Assembly (NCBI GenBank): GCA_965230415.1
Contig: CBDDKZ010000005.1
Location: 1,612,001 to 1,676,000, forward strand
DNA length: 64,000 nt
Direction: 5' to 3'
Source of the DNA: CBDDKZ01 sp965230415
GTDB taxonomy: Bacteria; Bacteroidota; Bacteroidia; Cytophagales; JAAEPT01
Below are positions 18,281 through 28,558 of the stretch, piece by piece. The notes under the pieces are model-generated. The model was given only the letters and a program-made list of their open reading frames with translations. It did no database searches and had not been told where the DNA came from. Numbering within the stretch: position 1 is the stretch's first letter; the number at the start of each line of letters is the position of its first letter. A program made the translations under genes and the position numbers.

Positions 18281-19535
18281 TTCTCATTTTGAATAAAAGT
18301 GCCAAAATATTCCACCCGGACATAATAAGTTGAGTACCTGCAAGACCAATTACCACACCTGCCATACCCCAGGAATTAATAATGTGATTTGCCGCAATTA
18401 AACTAAAAACGGTACTCAGCACATATCCGGAAAATATAGGTCTTGTATACTCCAAAGACCGCAACATTATTCTGATCGGAAATCCGACAAAAACACACAA
18501 TGTTACGGCACCAAAATAGGCAACAAATTCGGCGTGTAATGAATTTTGGTCCTTATACAAAAGATGTAGAATTTCATCTGAGAATAGCATTAGCAGCAGA
18601 CACAATATTGCCGTAATGCCAAAGCCAATAATACCAACCAGCGTCAAATACCTCGTCAATGGCCGCTGACCGTCCATTTTGTAAATTTTTGCGGCCCTCA
18701 CAGGCACATAATTTTCTATGGTAAGAAACAACACATTTAAAACGCCATGAATATTTTGTGCTATGCGTACCACACCCATGGCTCCTGCACCTAGAAGGGC
18801 TCCCGCACTCACTATGAAGAAGTTTCCCGAAAACCATTGTAACAGAGAAGTGCCCATAAGCCATGAAGAAAATCGGATATGTTTTTTTAGGAGTTCACCA
18901 ATTTCGTTTGCAACAAATTGAAGCTTTGCCTTTACGCCCACTACAGCCACCAATATCGCTAACAGATAACCACCCATTTGTGCTCCAAATACCGATATTA
19001 TGGATAGAGAATTGTTAAAATACAAATAGCTCAGTAGTGCCGCTAGCCCAATGACGTTTGTCATATCCAACAGCAAAGCTTTGTCTGAGCGCAATTCGAC
19101 AAACTGCCATTTCCTGAAAAAATCGTAATTGGTATAAACGCTGGCTACCACCGCTGTCATAATCGCATAATTACCAATATGCCAATTGTTTGGAAAAAAC
19201 AGCGGCAATAGTTTTACAAATCCCAGTACTACAAAAAAGGCAAGGATGCTGAAAAGCAACTGCAGCATAATTAATGTTCCAAAATACTGTTTACGCTGCT
19301 GAGCTTCCATTTTTCCCGCAAATGTCGTCATCGGTGCAATGATCAATGCCTGATGTAAGTTGGAAGTAAATAAGACAATAGTCCAGCAGAGCGTATAAAT
19401 TCCAAAATTCTCCAAGCCGAGCAATCGTGTTATAAAAATTGAAAACGTGAAATTACCCGCACTTACCAGTCCCTGATCGCTCAAAGCGAGAATTTTTTCT
19501 CGATGCTGCTTATATGTTTTTATAAACACGTTCAT
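18252..19535 (-). CDS. Wzx-like polysaccharide flippase (MATE/MOP superfamily)
   Basis: A 427-residue polytopic protein with about 12 hydrophobic helices and a short positively charged N-terminus (KTYKQHREKILALSDQGLVS). The N-terminal pattern S-D-Q-x-x-x-S-x-x-N-F is typical of Wzx-like proteins. It would translocate the undecaprenyl-linked repeat unit to the periplasm. A TGATG junction couples it to the Wzc-like gene, and it overlaps the next GT by 29 bp. Substrate specificity cannot be read from the sequence. Confidence 0.88.
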   Translation of the reverse strand: MNVFIKTYKQHREKILALSDQGLVSAGNFTFSIFITRLLGLENFGIYTLCWTIVLFTSNLHQALIIAPMTTFAGKMEAQQRKQYFGTLIMLQLLFSILAFFVVLGFVKLLPLFFPNNWHIGNYAIMTAVVASVYTNYDFFRKWQFVELRSDKALLLDMTNVIGLAALLSYLYFNNSLSIISVFGAQMGGYLLAILVAVVGVKAKLQFVANEIGELLKKHIRFSSWLMGTSLLQWFSGNFFIVSAGALLGAGAMGVVRIAQNIHGVLNVLFLTIENYVPVRAAKIYKMDGQRPLTRYLTLVGIIGFGITAILCLLLMLFSDEILHLLYKDQNSLHAEFVAYFGAVTLCVFVGFPIRIMLRSLEYTRPIFSGYVLSTVFSLIAANHIINSWGMAGVVIGLAGTQLIMSGWNILALLFKMRNGNYSYNSR

Positions 19536-21835
19536 CAGAAATAACTGTCATAGTAGTGCTTAATATGATTTACAAAACCTTTAATTTTGGTGGTATACGA
19601 AAAACGACTTCCTGAATACATGCCTGTGTAGTTTGTTGCTTTATGCGCGCTATTCAATACAAATGACATCTCTTTTAATTGGTGTTTATTTACCAGTAAA
19701 TCTGCATTTACAATGTAACGTTGGCTGGTAAACCCGTTTCTAACGATATAAAGTATATGATCGCTAAGGCTCATTAAAGGAATTGCGTCTATTGTCGCGG
19801 CACATGCCGGCGTATCTATGAGTACAAAATCGTATTCTTTTTTCAGTTCGTCAAGCTTCTTTCCAAGAGAGGTACTGGTTGTTATTCTCAGCACCGAATC
19901 ACCGGTATTTCCTACTGTCATTATGTCCAGATTGTCAACAGAGGAAGATTCGATACACCCTGACATAGGCTGTGTTCCGAGTATAAATTCGCTTACGCCG
20001 TTTTTTTGTGGCAAGTGGAAATAGCTATGAATTTGAGGATTTCTGAGATTAAAATCGATCAGACACACTTTTCTTCCGCTTTTGGCGATTGTAATCGACA
20101 ATTCACTGGCAACAAAGGTCTTTCCTTCTTTCTTCAGACTTGAAGTTATTACAATCAGCTTCGATGAATTTGGTTCACCTGAAGTGAGCAAGGTCGTAGC
20201 AATGGCCGACAAATCGTTCTTGTATCGCTGATTAAATCTGGAAATTTTGCGCACCACACCCAGCACGGGAACATCGCTGTTTTTCTCAAGCTGGTGCCTT
20301 CCCGTCACTTTCGACCGAATATAGCTTCTGAAATAAATTCCGGTAATAGATAACACAATGGCCAAAAATCCGCTAATGGCCACCATGAAAGTTCGCTTAG
20401 GCTTAATGGGTTTCTCCGGTATTATGGCGTGCTGAATAATGCGGTGAAACGAAATATTCGCCGACTGGGCTATCGCTGCTTCCGTGCGTTTTTCCATCAT
20501 AAAATTGTACATTTTCTGATAGAGCTCGAAGTCGCGCTGCAATGACTTCAATTTCATTTCTTTCATGGGCAATGCGCGCATATCAGATCTTGCCATGGAA
20601 AGGGCGCGGGAAATTTCTGCTTTTTCAAGCTTTAGCTGCTCCTTTTGTCTTTTAATACTTTCCAGAATATAGGCCTCCGCAATCGCCAGTTTTTGATCTA
20701 GAACCCTTACTTTGTCATTTTCCTCCGTGTATTTTAAAAGCAGATCTTGTTTTTGTGTTTGCAAAAGCTTTACCTGCTTCAGCATTTCCGTAAATATCAT
20801 ACCCCCGTATTTTTCGAAATTCGGAGCTATCTGAGTCATGTCTCCTTTATTATTCACGTAAGCAAACAGACTGTCTAACATGGCCGATTCTGTTTCAAGG
20901 TTTAGCATGCGGTATTTCAGCTGAGCAACTTCTTTCATTGTCATATCACTACTCTGCTGAGAGTTCACATAATTCTGCTCGTGCTTATACACTTCTATGT
21001 CGTGTTCGGATTGACGGAGTAGTTTCTGAATATGTTCGAGTCTGAAATCGAGAAATTCTACGGTTTTTTGAGCAGCATCGGCTTTGCTGTTCAAATCGTC
21101 CTGAATATAAGTTTTTGCCAGTGTGTTAATGAAAAGCACTACTTTTTGAGGAACCTCCGCAGCAAAAATTATACGTATGATAGGAATGTCTTTATCGACC
21201 TCCTTTACAAACAGCTCCTCTTTTAGGAAGTTAGATTTGAAGCCTTTAAAATTGTTGATTCTAAATAGGAACTGGTCCGCTAAGCCGCTTCTGGAACCAT
21301 CTTTCCAGTTCTTTTTTAATCGAAAAGACAGACACATTTCCTTTAAATTCAACTCTTCACCAAATCGGGATTTTATAGAATCACCTTTATGGACCAGGGT
21401 AAAGTTGGAAGTATCATGGATTATAAAAGGAATTTTTTTGTTGAATATTGTTGAATCATAAATACTATATTGAACTTCGAAAGGAGAGTCTTGGTAGATT
21501 TCCGATGTTCTAATTTTTCCTACCCGAAAATAATCAACATCGAAGGGGAGTTTATTAAAAGTCTTCCGCAAAATAAGGTCTGACTTGAGCACTTCCACTT
21601 CGGTAAGGATATCGTGCGAAGTAGAAAATACGTCGAAGTTCTTATAAAGATTGCTTTGGCTGATACCAAAATCCTGGCTGTCGACACGAATTCGTGCAGT
21701 AGCTTCATATACGGGGGTTTGGTAAAGCATCCAGCGACCTACAAAGACAACCGTGATTACCGTAACAATCACAATAAAAGGCATGCCTCTTACCAGCGGG
21801 AAAAGTAATCGTTTTATGTCATGAAAATCTCCCAA
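19535..21835 (-). CDS. Wzc-like polysaccharide co-polymerase fused to a BY-kinase
   Basis: A 766-residue inner-membrane protein. TM1 lies at about residues 18-36 and TM2 near 485-505, with a long coiled-coil periplasmic region between them ending in the GNVR-like stretch before TM2 (KPIKPKRTF). The cytoplasmic kinase has Walker A SSLKKEGKTF (565-574), Walker A' CLIDFNLRNP (591-600) and Walker B FVLIDTPA (670-677). Six tyrosines (near 736, 740, 747, 761, 762, 765) form the autophosphorylation tail. The canonical DADLR of Walker A' is DFNLR here, so the second Asp is Asn; kinase activity should not be assumed. It probably controls chain length and export with the OPX gene 3 bp upstream. Confidence 0.92.
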   Translation of the reverse strand: MGDFHDIKRLLFPLVRGMPFIVIVTVITVVFVGRWMLYQTPVYEATARIRVDSQDFGISQSNLYKNFDVFSTSHDILTEVEVLKSDLILRKTFNKLPFDVDYFRVGKIRTSEIYQDSPFEVQYSIYDSTIFNKKIPFIIHDTSNFTLVHKGDSIKSRFGEELNLKEMCLSFRLKKNWKDGSRSGLADQFLFRINNFKGFKSNFLKEELFVKEVDKDIPIIRIIFAAEVPQKVVLFINTLAKTYIQDDLNSKADAAQKTVEFLDFRLEHIQKLLRQSEHDIEVYKHEQNYVNSQQSSDMTMKEVAQLKYRMLNLETESAMLDSLFAYVNNKGDMTQIAPNFEKYGGMIFTEMLKQVKLLQTQKQDLLLKYTEENDKVRVLDQKLAIAEAYILESIKRQKEQLKLEKAEISRALSMARSDMRALPMKEMKLKSLQRDFELYQKMYNFMMEKRTEAAIAQSANISFHRIIQHAIIPEKPIKPKRTFMVAISGFLAIVLSITGIYFRSYIRSKVTGRHQLEKNSDVPVLGVVRKISRFNQRYKNDLSAIATTLLTSGEPNSSKLIVITSSLKKEGKTFVASELSITIAKSGRKVCLIDFNLRNPQIHSYFHLPQKNGVSEFILGTQPMSGCIESSSVDNLDIMTVGNTGDSVLRITTSTSLGKKLDELKKEYDFVLIDTPACAATIDAIPLMSLSDHILYIVRNGFTSQRYIVNADLLVNKHQLKEMSFVLNSAHKATNYTGMYSGSRFSYTTKIKGFVNHIKHYYDSYF

Positions 21836-21838
21836 TAA

Positions 21839-22627
21839 TTACCTGTTGTTAAATGCCGACATTACGAGTAAAACTGTTGTTATAAGACTTGAAACGGAAA
21901 CGATTGCGGACGACTTTTTGTCAAGTTGTTTACCCTTACGGGCGGGTATGTAGATGATATCTCCGGGGTGCAGAACTACCTGATTCAATTTTACCGGATC
22001 AATATTGGTGAGATCAAGAATATACTCTCTTGCCTTTACCCCCTTTCCTCTTACCAGTCTTATATCCTGTTTTTTGGCATAAAAGGTAAAACCACCTGCT
22101 TTACCAATCAACTCTGTGATGGTATTGCGGTCTTTTTCAAGCTGATAGTTTCCCGGTTGTTTTACCTCTCCCAAAATGGTGACTTCATAGTTCAACACTC
22201 TTACTGTAACTATGGGATTTTTAATATATTTACTCAACAACACCGCTATTGTATCAGATGCGCTTAATTGAGTCAGTCCTTCTAGCTTTAAATTACCTAT
22301 CAAGGGCAAGTTTACTTCACCTTCCGGGTTTACCAGCAACCATTTTCCGTTCACTTCATTTGCACTGTGAACCCCATAAATACTTCCAATACTTAGATCA
22401 TCGTTATTCCAGACACTTATGCTCACTTTGTCATCAATGCCAATAATATGCTGATAATCTTTTGCCCCGGACACTACAATCAAACTGTCTACATTTCCCT
22501 GCAATGAACCTCCCTGAAAAAGATTCTGAGTAGAGCACGAAGGCATAGACACCATTATATAGCAAACTATCAAGAGCTTTGACAGCAGCATAAAGCAGCG
22601 CACTATGGACATGTAATGATTGGTCAT
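21839..22627 (-). CDS. Wza-like outer-membrane polysaccharide export (OPX) lipoprotein
   Basis: A 262-residue lipoprotein with lipobox SMPSC (Cys31). The Poly_export domain follows (IGIDDKVSISVWNNDDL; NPEGEVNLPLIGNLKLEGLT), then one SLBB-like domain (VTILGEVKQPGNYQL) and the strand VVLHPGDIIYIPA. The C-terminus has a hydrophobic helix (VSSLITTVLLVMSAF) followed by only four residues; this could be the short amphipathic segment that spans the outer membrane. It overlaps the upstream receiver gene by ATGA and precedes the Wzc-like gene, giving a complete export pair. Confidence 0.93.
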   Translation of the reverse strand: MTNHYMSIVRCFMLLSKLLIVCYIMVSMPSCSTQNLFQGGSLQGNVDSLIVVSGAKDYQHIIGIDDKVSISVWNNDDLSIGSIYGVHSANEVNGKWLLVNPEGEVNLPLIGNLKLEGLTQLSASDTIAVLLSKYIKNPIVTVRVLNYEVTILGEVKQPGNYQLEKDRNTITELIGKAGGFTFYAKKQDIRLVRGKGVKAREYILDLTNIDPVKLNQVVLHPGDIIYIPARKGKQLDKKSSAIVSVSSLITTVLLVMSAFNNR

Positions 22628-23112
22628 AAACGTTCTAATATGATATGGCCTACTATACCGGTAATGATACCTATTGCAAGCAATAAGGAAACCAGCAATA
22701 GTTTGCGTTGTTTTACTTTTTTCGATTTTTGAATTGCTGAATTAAGATTGCTGATCTTTTCAAGCAGGTAGGTAATACGTTCAACTGAATGGTCATCTTT
22801 TGTGACGTAGTCATATGCACCATATTTCAAGGTGTTTACTGCTATATCAATATCCCTTTGGGAAGAGAGAAATATGACATTGATGTTTGGATTAAATGCC
22901 ATAATCTGCTTCAGAACGTCAATACCTGTCATATCTTCCAGGTTGTAATCGAGAAATATTAAATCTGGCATTTTGTATAAATCATCAATACAACCCTGCC
23001 CTGTTTCGTAAACTTCAATTGTATTGAAGCCCATTTCAAGTAGTTGAATACGAAGAAATTCCAGGTAAACCGGCTCGTCTTCAACTATAAAAATTGACAT
23101 ACTTAAATCCAT
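22624..23112 (-). CDS. Receiver domain with C-terminal transmembrane anchor
   Basis: A 162-residue response-regulator receiver with no DNA-binding or enzymatic output. Acidic pocket EDEP (11-14), phospho-acceptor Asp55 (IFLDYNLED), Ser83/84 in the switch position and Lys105 (DYVTKDD). After a short coiled region (NSAIQKSKKVKQRK), residues ~138-158 form a single hydrophobic helix and the protein ends. It therefore should sit on the inner face of the membrane. A paralogue with the same layout is at 28559-29071. It overlaps the OPX gene by 4 bp, suggesting it acts on polysaccharide export machinery. An 88-bp gap separates it from the OmpA gene. Confidence 0.88.
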   Translation of the reverse strand: MDLSMSIFIVEDEPVYLEFLRIQLLEMGFNTIEVYETGQGCIDDLYKMPDLIFLDYNLEDMTGIDVLKQIMAFNPNINVIFLSSQRDIDIAVNTLKYGAYDYVTKDDHSVERITYLLEKISNLNSAIQKSKKVKQRKLLLVSLLLAIGIITGIVGHIILERL

Positions 23113-23200
23113 AATATTATCACCGTTTAAATGAAAAAATTAAACCCAATAGCTAAAGGGCACAAGAAATGTGACTACACACCTGGCCCACAATTCTAAT

Positions 23201-25306
23201 TTAGTCAGATTCCAATAGCCGGAATTCTGTTCTTCTATTCCATTTATGTACTAAATCGTTGCACTCTGCGCCGGGAGGACACTTTTTAGCCAATTTATAT
23301 TCGCCAAAGTAACGAATATAAATACGGTCCACCGCAACTTCATTCAGGTACAAATACCTTAATACCGAATTAGCGCGCTTACTTGAAAGGTCCATATTAT
23401 AAAGTTCGGTACCCCTTTCATCTGCATGTGCACTCAATTCTATTTTGGCCTCCGGCTTCATTTGCATTATTCTAATCGCCGAATCCAATTTCATTTTCGC
23501 TGTTTGAGTAAGATGATATTTATTATAATCATAATAAATAGTTTGTAAGCCATAATTTGCCCGTTCAAGCATTGGCTGCAAATAAATTGTCTTCTCCTCC
23601 TCATTCATAGAAACTTTGGTATATACGACGTAGTAACCCCGAAAGTTTATTTTTACCTCCAGCTCTCCCGAAACAATTGATGGTATCAACACCTCACCTA
23701 AGGAGTCAGAATAATATATCGATTGCTCTTGAGCATGGTTGTTTATTTCGACCGGTACCTTGGCAATCTCCTTATTTGTGGTAATATCTCTGATTATCAA
23801 CTTCCTCGAACCGTCGTGTCTGTGAGTCTCAGCAAGTGTAATCACTGTAGTGTCGAGATTGAGACCATAAACTTTGAAAGATGCCTTCACATACTTTCCC
23901 GTGTCTAATTGAATGAGCTCATCAACTTCAACATTATTATACAAAGGCACCACGCCATTTTGGTCTGTAGATGCGTCATAAGCTTTAATTTGGAACCTTA
24001 GAGCTAAGTCAGTAAGCGGTTTCCCATTAGATGAGACAAATTTTATGTACCTGATTTTTGATGCCGGTTTGAAAAAATAAATATCGTCGTGACCTTTCCC
24101 TCCATCTCTGTTTGAACACAAATATCCTCTATCTTTTTTTGTATCCAAAAACATGAGTCCAAAATCATCTTTCGGGGAATTGAAAGGTACTTTCAGGTTC
24201 TCCACTTTTTTGACCATATCATCCACAATTGTGGCTTTAAAAATATCCAACCCACCATGGCCAACCAGACCATCTGAAGCAAAATAAAGTGTGCTGTCGT
24301 TAGCCAAAAAGGGAAAAGCCTCCATTCCGGAGGTATTTATTGCAGGACCTAAGTTAAATGCCCTGGTCCAGTGTCCACCCCTATAATGTGTGACATAGAT
24401 GTCTGAACGTCCGTAACCAGAGGTGTCATTTGATACAAAATACATGGTATTTCCACCGGGAAGTAAAGCCGGATGCCCAATGTCAAATTCGCTATTATGA
24501 AGCTCAAATCTATTGAGGTGGCTCCACTGCCCTTTGTCATAACTTACTTCAAACAGCTGAAGATTGGATAAGCCGTAATTGGTAATTCTGCTGTTATGCA
24601 CCTGTATATTTCTGGTGAAGTATAATTTGGACCTGATGGAGTCAAAAAAAGCGGGACCTTCATGTTTGGAAGTATTGATTATTTTGCTCAACATTTCTAT
24701 ATCACCGTTAGCGCCTGCTATGTACAAGTCCAAATACGGCTGATTATCCCATTTGGATAGTCTGGCCCTCTTAGACAGGTAACGCGATGATGCAAATAAT
24801 AACTTCCCGTTGACGCTTGTGGGACCGAAATCGTTAAACGGACCGTTAACTTCACTGTTTATCAGCTCTATTGGAGCTTCAGAGACTTGTGGGCTTCTTT
24901 CTTCCTGAATGGACATACGACAAGATTGGATGAGTGCATCCACATACTCATCTTCCGGGTTTAGCTCCTTGTATCTTTTAAGACTCGAAATGGCCTTTTT
25001 GTATTTGCCGGTATTTTCTAAGATTAAACCATGGTTCAGATACGCTTTCGCATTAACCGGATTCATTTTTATGAGAATTTCATAATACTCCCTTGCCTTC
25101 TCAAATTCTCGCATTTGACGATAACATTCTGCTACCATGTATACATTTTCTTTGTTAAAATGCTTAACTAATAATTTTTGATAATCCTTAAGCGCACGAG
25201 CGAATTGATGGTGTTCAAAACTCTCCTGAGCACGTACCATTAAGTGATTTTGCCCAAGGACTACATATGATAATAAAAGTGTCAATATGTATAACAAGTG
25301 TCTCAA
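23201..25306 (-). CDS. TPR-PD40-OmpA outer-membrane-associated protein (PorE-like layout)
   Basis: A 701-residue secreted protein. Signal peptide 1-18, TPR repeats to about residue 130 (AVEFEKAREYYEILIKMNP-like units), then WD40/PD40-type beta-propeller blades (FASSRYLSK; YFVSNDTSGYGRSDIYV; YFASDGLVGHGGLDIF), a carboxypeptidase-regulatory-like region, and a C-terminal OmpA domain (SAHADERGTELYNMDLSSKR; IRYFGE) that binds peptidoglycan. This architecture is common among T9SS accessory proteins of the PorE type. It overlaps the PorP/SprF gene by ATGA, so the two are coupled. Role inferred: anchoring a T9SS surface complex to the cell wall. Confidence 0.9.
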   Translation of the reverse strand: MRHLLYILTLLLSYVVLGQNHLMVRAQESFEHHQFARALKDYQKLLVKHFNKENVYMVAECYRQMREFEKAREYYEILIKMNPVNAKAYLNHGLILENTGKYKKAISSLKRYKELNPEDEYVDALIQSCRMSIQEERSPQVSEAPIELINSEVNGPFNDFGPTSVNGKLLFASSRYLSKRARLSKWDNQPYLDLYIAGANGDIEMLSKIINTSKHEGPAFFDSIRSKLYFTRNIQVHNSRITNYGLSNLQLFEVSYDKGQWSHLNRFELHNSEFDIGHPALLPGGNTMYFVSNDTSGYGRSDIYVTHYRGGHWTRAFNLGPAINTSGMEAFPFLANDSTLYFASDGLVGHGGLDIFKATIVDDMVKKVENLKVPFNSPKDDFGLMFLDTKKDRGYLCSNRDGGKGHDDIYFFKPASKIRYIKFVSSNGKPLTDLALRFQIKAYDASTDQNGVVPLYNNVEVDELIQLDTGKYVKASFKVYGLNLDTTVITLAETHRHDGSRKLIIRDITTNKEIAKVPVEINNHAQEQSIYYSDSLGEVLIPSIVSGELEVKINFRGYYVVYTKVSMNEEEKTIYLQPMLERANYGLQTIYYDYNKYHLTQTAKMKLDSAIRIMQMKPEAKIELSAHADERGTELYNMDLSSKRANSVLRYLYLNEVAVDRIYIRYFGEYKLAKKCPPGAECNDLVHKWNRRTEFRLLESD

Positions 25307-26214
25307 AAGTATCGTGGGTTATGAATTTCCCTCTTTCGGTTACTTACATCATAGGTTATTAACAATTCATGAGTTCCTTGTTGATGAGGACCGAGCTTAC
25401 TCGTCGTAAAATCGTGACTATAACCGAAATCGAAGCGTTTATTGAGTTTAACTTGTAAAAAAGCATTCAGACTATTAGAACTACGATACGAAACTCCAAG
25501 GAGCAAAGTTTGCTTAAAAATTAGCGCTAATGATAAGTCTGCCTGAATTTTATTATTGATGACATATTTTAGCAACAAAGATGGCCGTATTCCCACGACT
25601 TTATCCATTCGAAAATGATGACCAGAAAGAAAGTATATATGTCTCCGGCTTCTGTAAATTTCGTCTGCACGGGTCAAAATCATATTTTTTTCACTTATCT
25701 GAGGTAGCGATAACGATAAATAGGTTCCTTTTCTGCGAATAAAAATGCCGGTGCCACTATTAAAATGCCAGTGCCTATTTTTGTTTTGCATAAAATTGGG
25801 ATCATTGGCAGTTATGGTCAACGCTTTTGATAAATCATTGACTATATGAATGGCATTCATGGAAATACCAAACCTGATGTCAATGTTGTATAGCTTTAGC
25901 AGATAGCTCACATTGAGCCCTAAATTATTATATTGGTAAAATCCTATTTTATCTTGAAGTATAGAAAGTCCTGACTTAAAATTTGTTAATGGGATTGGTA
26001 CCTGAAATGCCAAAGAAGCGGTCCTTGGAGCACCCTGTAATCCAATCCATTGATTGCGCAAAGCACCTGTGACTCGAATATCATTTTTTGAATGTGCGTA
26101 TGCCGGATTAAGAAAAATGGTATTAGCAGAAAACTGCGTAAAATGCGTAAGTTGCTGTGACCAGGATCTAAATGACAGCACCGCGATAGCGAAAATAATC
26201 ACTATTTTGAGCAT
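25303..26214 (-). CDS. PorP/SprF family type IX secretion membrane protein
   Basis: About 303 residues from the ATG at 26214 (MLKIVIIFAIAVLSF), which begins a signal peptide; the longer frame to 26241 would overlap the upstream stop and is rejected. After cleavage comes the family signature: THFTQFSANTIFLNPAYAHS and then ALRNQWIGLQGAPRTASLAF. The rest alternates beta strands and ends in an outer-membrane beta-barrel-like pattern. PorP/SprF proteins help T9SS cargos with type B (CHU_C) sorting domains reach or stay on the surface. The neighbouring upstream gene encodes exactly such a cargo. Confidence 0.94.
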   Translation of the reverse strand: MLKIVIIFAIAVLSFRSWSQQLTHFTQFSANTIFLNPAYAHSKNDIRVTGALRNQWIGLQGAPRTASLAFQVPIPLTNFKSGLSILQDKIGFYQYNNLGLNVSYLLKLYNIDIRFGISMNAIHIVNDLSKALTITANDPNFMQNKNRHWHFNSGTGIFIRRKGTYLSLSLPQISEKNMILTRADEIYRSRRHIYFLSGHHFRMDKVVGIRPSLLLKYVINNKIQADLSLALIFKQTLLLGVSYRSSNSLNAFLQVKLNKRFDFGYSHDFTTSKLGPHQQGTHELLITYDVSNRKREIHNPRYF

Positions 26215-26215
26215 A

Positions 26216-28558
26216 TTATTTCTGAATAACCACAAAGCCACTGTAACTTGATTTGTTTTTTGGAAGTTCTAATAAATAGAAGTAGGTACCATCTGGCAAA
26301 ACTTTACCATCATAATTGACTCCATCCCATTTATTATTGTAATTATTGTCATCAAAAACAACCTGCCCCCAACGATTGAAAATAGTAATCTGAGCCTCAA
26401 ATTCGGCATCGAGTGTCGGAATCTCAAAATAATCGTTTATACCATCATTGTTCGGTGAAAAGGCATTTGGAGGTGTTAAATTAAGTTGATCATCTACCTC
26501 TTGTATGAGGTAGACAATGCCAGTATCGCAAATATCTTCATAATCTTCCAGGCAGCTCAGGTAATAGATAACATCAGGAACTGTATCTACAGGATCATTA
26601 AATACGAGAAATTGATTGTTCACAACCGAAGCGATATCAAAAGGCCATAAAACGACTACTTCTGCGTCGAGTGTAACGGAATCATTAGTAACTATATCAT
26701 AGCTTTGTGCTAAGTCTGTTAAATCTGAATAATAGATGGTGTCGTTAAACACTTTTATATCAAGTGCAGCAATACTTATGATTAAGCTATCTGATACGCC
26801 TAGGCACCCATTACTATCCACACCAATCACATAGTATACGCCTGCTTCATTGAGAACAACTGAAGTGCCGCTGAAGTCGTTGCTCCAAGTATATTCTGCC
26901 GCTCCAGAGGCTAGAACCTGTATTTCTTCGCCAGGAAAAATAGTGATATTGCCTGATGGGTCGATCTGGATATCTGGCGCAGGCAAAACGGTAACTGATA
27001 CCTTACTGGAGGAATCTATGCAACCATTGAGATTACCCTCATAAAAATAGTCGCCTGATGATGTTACTGTAAGTGTATGGTTTGATGTTCCATTATTCCA
27101 TAACACATTTCCTGCATATGAAGCCGTCAAAACTACGCTATCACCTTCACAAAAAGTGGTTGGACCATCCACCAATACCTGAGGTATATCGCCAAACGAT
27201 TTGGTAATATAAAGGGTATCTGATAGTTGCCAGTGGTCATCATTCCTGAGGCGACCCACAGCACGTACCTCATTAGTGGGACTTAATACCGAGCTTGGTA
27301 AGATAATGGGACTGGTGTTGGCAACTTTCACCAATGAATCATTGATGTATAAATCTATATAATCGTAATAGGATGGGGAATAAGATACCACTACAGAATC
27401 TTGTCCACAGTCCACATGACCTTCAGAATTTAGGTGTAGTGCTTCATAAAGTTGAATAGATCTTATAACGTGATTAAAGGCATCGGCTATATAAATTTTA
27501 CCACTCGTTGAATCATAAACGATACCGGTAGCTCCGTTGAAGGTGGCACTTAGGAGTGGGCCATCCGCGGCACCAGTCATCCCCGAAATACCCGCAAAAG
27601 TGGTGTAAACGGTATCTTGATCAATTTTTCTTATTACGTGATTCCATCCATCCATGATGTAATAATTACCGGAAGCATCTTTAGTGATGTCCCAGGGATT
27701 ATTGAGAAGCACCTCATTTTTACCTCCATCTACATGGCCTTCAACCTCTGCCATTCCTCCCAGGGTTATGACCCTATTATTTTCGTCAATCATCCTTATT
27801 TGGCTGTTCCATTCGTCTGCAATAACCAAAGTTCCGTCTGGATTGAGATGTAAACCATAAGGTCTGTAAAACCGGGATTGTAACGCACTACCATCTACAG
27901 ATCCAAAATTATCAGGAAAGTCATCCTTGATTCCTGCAATTGTGAGAATTTGTCTGGTATTCAGATTCATGTACCTAATTACATGTGTGAGATGACCTGC
28001 TATATACAAACCATTATTCATATAATCATAGGTAATACCAGAAGGCCAGCCAAAAGAAGCTGCTAACGGATTGGGGCTATCTGTCATACCAAAATTCCCT
28101 GTACCTGCCAGTAGGGTAACATTTCCCGCTGCATCTATTTTTTTGATCTTATTGTTCTTGGAATCTGCTACATAAACATTTTGCTTGCTGTCACACGCCA
28201 CATGCCAAGGTTCAAAAAAACGCGCAGCGTTCCCATTTCCAAGCTGATCGCCTAAGGAACCGTCTCCGGCCAATGTCGTCACATTACCAGACGTATCTAT
28301 TTTTCGAATGGCATGATTAAATCGATCGGCCACATACAAGTTGCCATTTTGGTCTAAAGCAAGACCATGTGGATTATTAAATTGTGCCTCCTCTACAGGT
28401 CCGTCCTTAAAACCGCTTTCACCTTTTATTCCTGCAACTGTAACCGTACGAAGGTCTTGGGCTTCGAGTGAAACGTTATGCATTAATAGATACAATAATG
28501 TGACACCCCAAAATGCTGATCTAGTACTTAAGCTACCTATGAATGTCCAATTTAACAT
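26216..28558 (-). CDS. NHL-repeat surface protein with T9SS type B (CHU_C) sorting domain
   Basis: A 780-residue secreted protein. A signal peptide occupies about residues 1-33 (ending SLEAQ). Six NHL beta-propeller repeats follow to about residue 370 (GLALDQNGNLYVADRFNHAI is the clearest). Two or three Ig/PKD-like domains come next (GDSVVLTASYAGN; EIQVLASGAAEYTWSN). The last ~85 residues are the gliding-motility CHU_C type: NAFSPNNDGINDYFEI, IFNRWGQVVF, then KVLPDGTYFYLLEL. The protein is probably exported by T9SS and attached at the surface through the PorP/SprF protein encoded 1 bp downstream. NHL propellers usually bind proteins or glycans; the ligand is unknown. Confidence 0.93.
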   Translation of the reverse strand: MLNWTFIGSLSTRSAFWGVTLLYLLMHNVSLEAQDLRTVTVAGIKGESGFKDGPVEEAQFNNPHGLALDQNGNLYVADRFNHAIRKIDTSGNVTTLAGDGSLGDQLGNGNAARFFEPWHVACDSKQNVYVADSKNNKIKKIDAAGNVTLLAGTGNFGMTDSPNPLAASFGWPSGITYDYMNNGLYIAGHLTHVIRYMNLNTRQILTIAGIKDDFPDNFGSVDGSALQSRFYRPYGLHLNPDGTLVIADEWNSQIRMIDENNRVITLGGMAEVEGHVDGGKNEVLLNNPWDITKDASGNYYIMDGWNHVIRKIDQDTVYTTFAGISGMTGAADGPLLSATFNGATGIVYDSTSGKIYIADAFNHVIRSIQLYEALHLNSEGHVDCGQDSVVVSYSPSYYDYIDLYINDSLVKVANTSPIILPSSVLSPTNEVRAVGRLRNDDHWQLSDTLYITKSFGDIPQVLVDGPTTFCEGDSVVLTASYAGNVLWNNGTSNHTLTVTSSGDYFYEGNLNGCIDSSSKVSVTVLPAPDIQIDPSGNITIFPGEEIQVLASGAAEYTWSNDFSGTSVVLNEAGVYYVIGVDSNGCLGVSDSLIISIAALDIKVFNDTIYYSDLTDLAQSYDIVTNDSVTLDAEVVVLWPFDIASVVNNQFLVFNDPVDTVPDVIYYLSCLEDYEDICDTGIVYLIQEVDDQLNLTPPNAFSPNNDGINDYFEIPTLDAEFEAQITIFNRWGQVVFDDNNYNNKWDGVNYDGKVLPDGTYFYLLELPKNKSSYSGFVVIQK

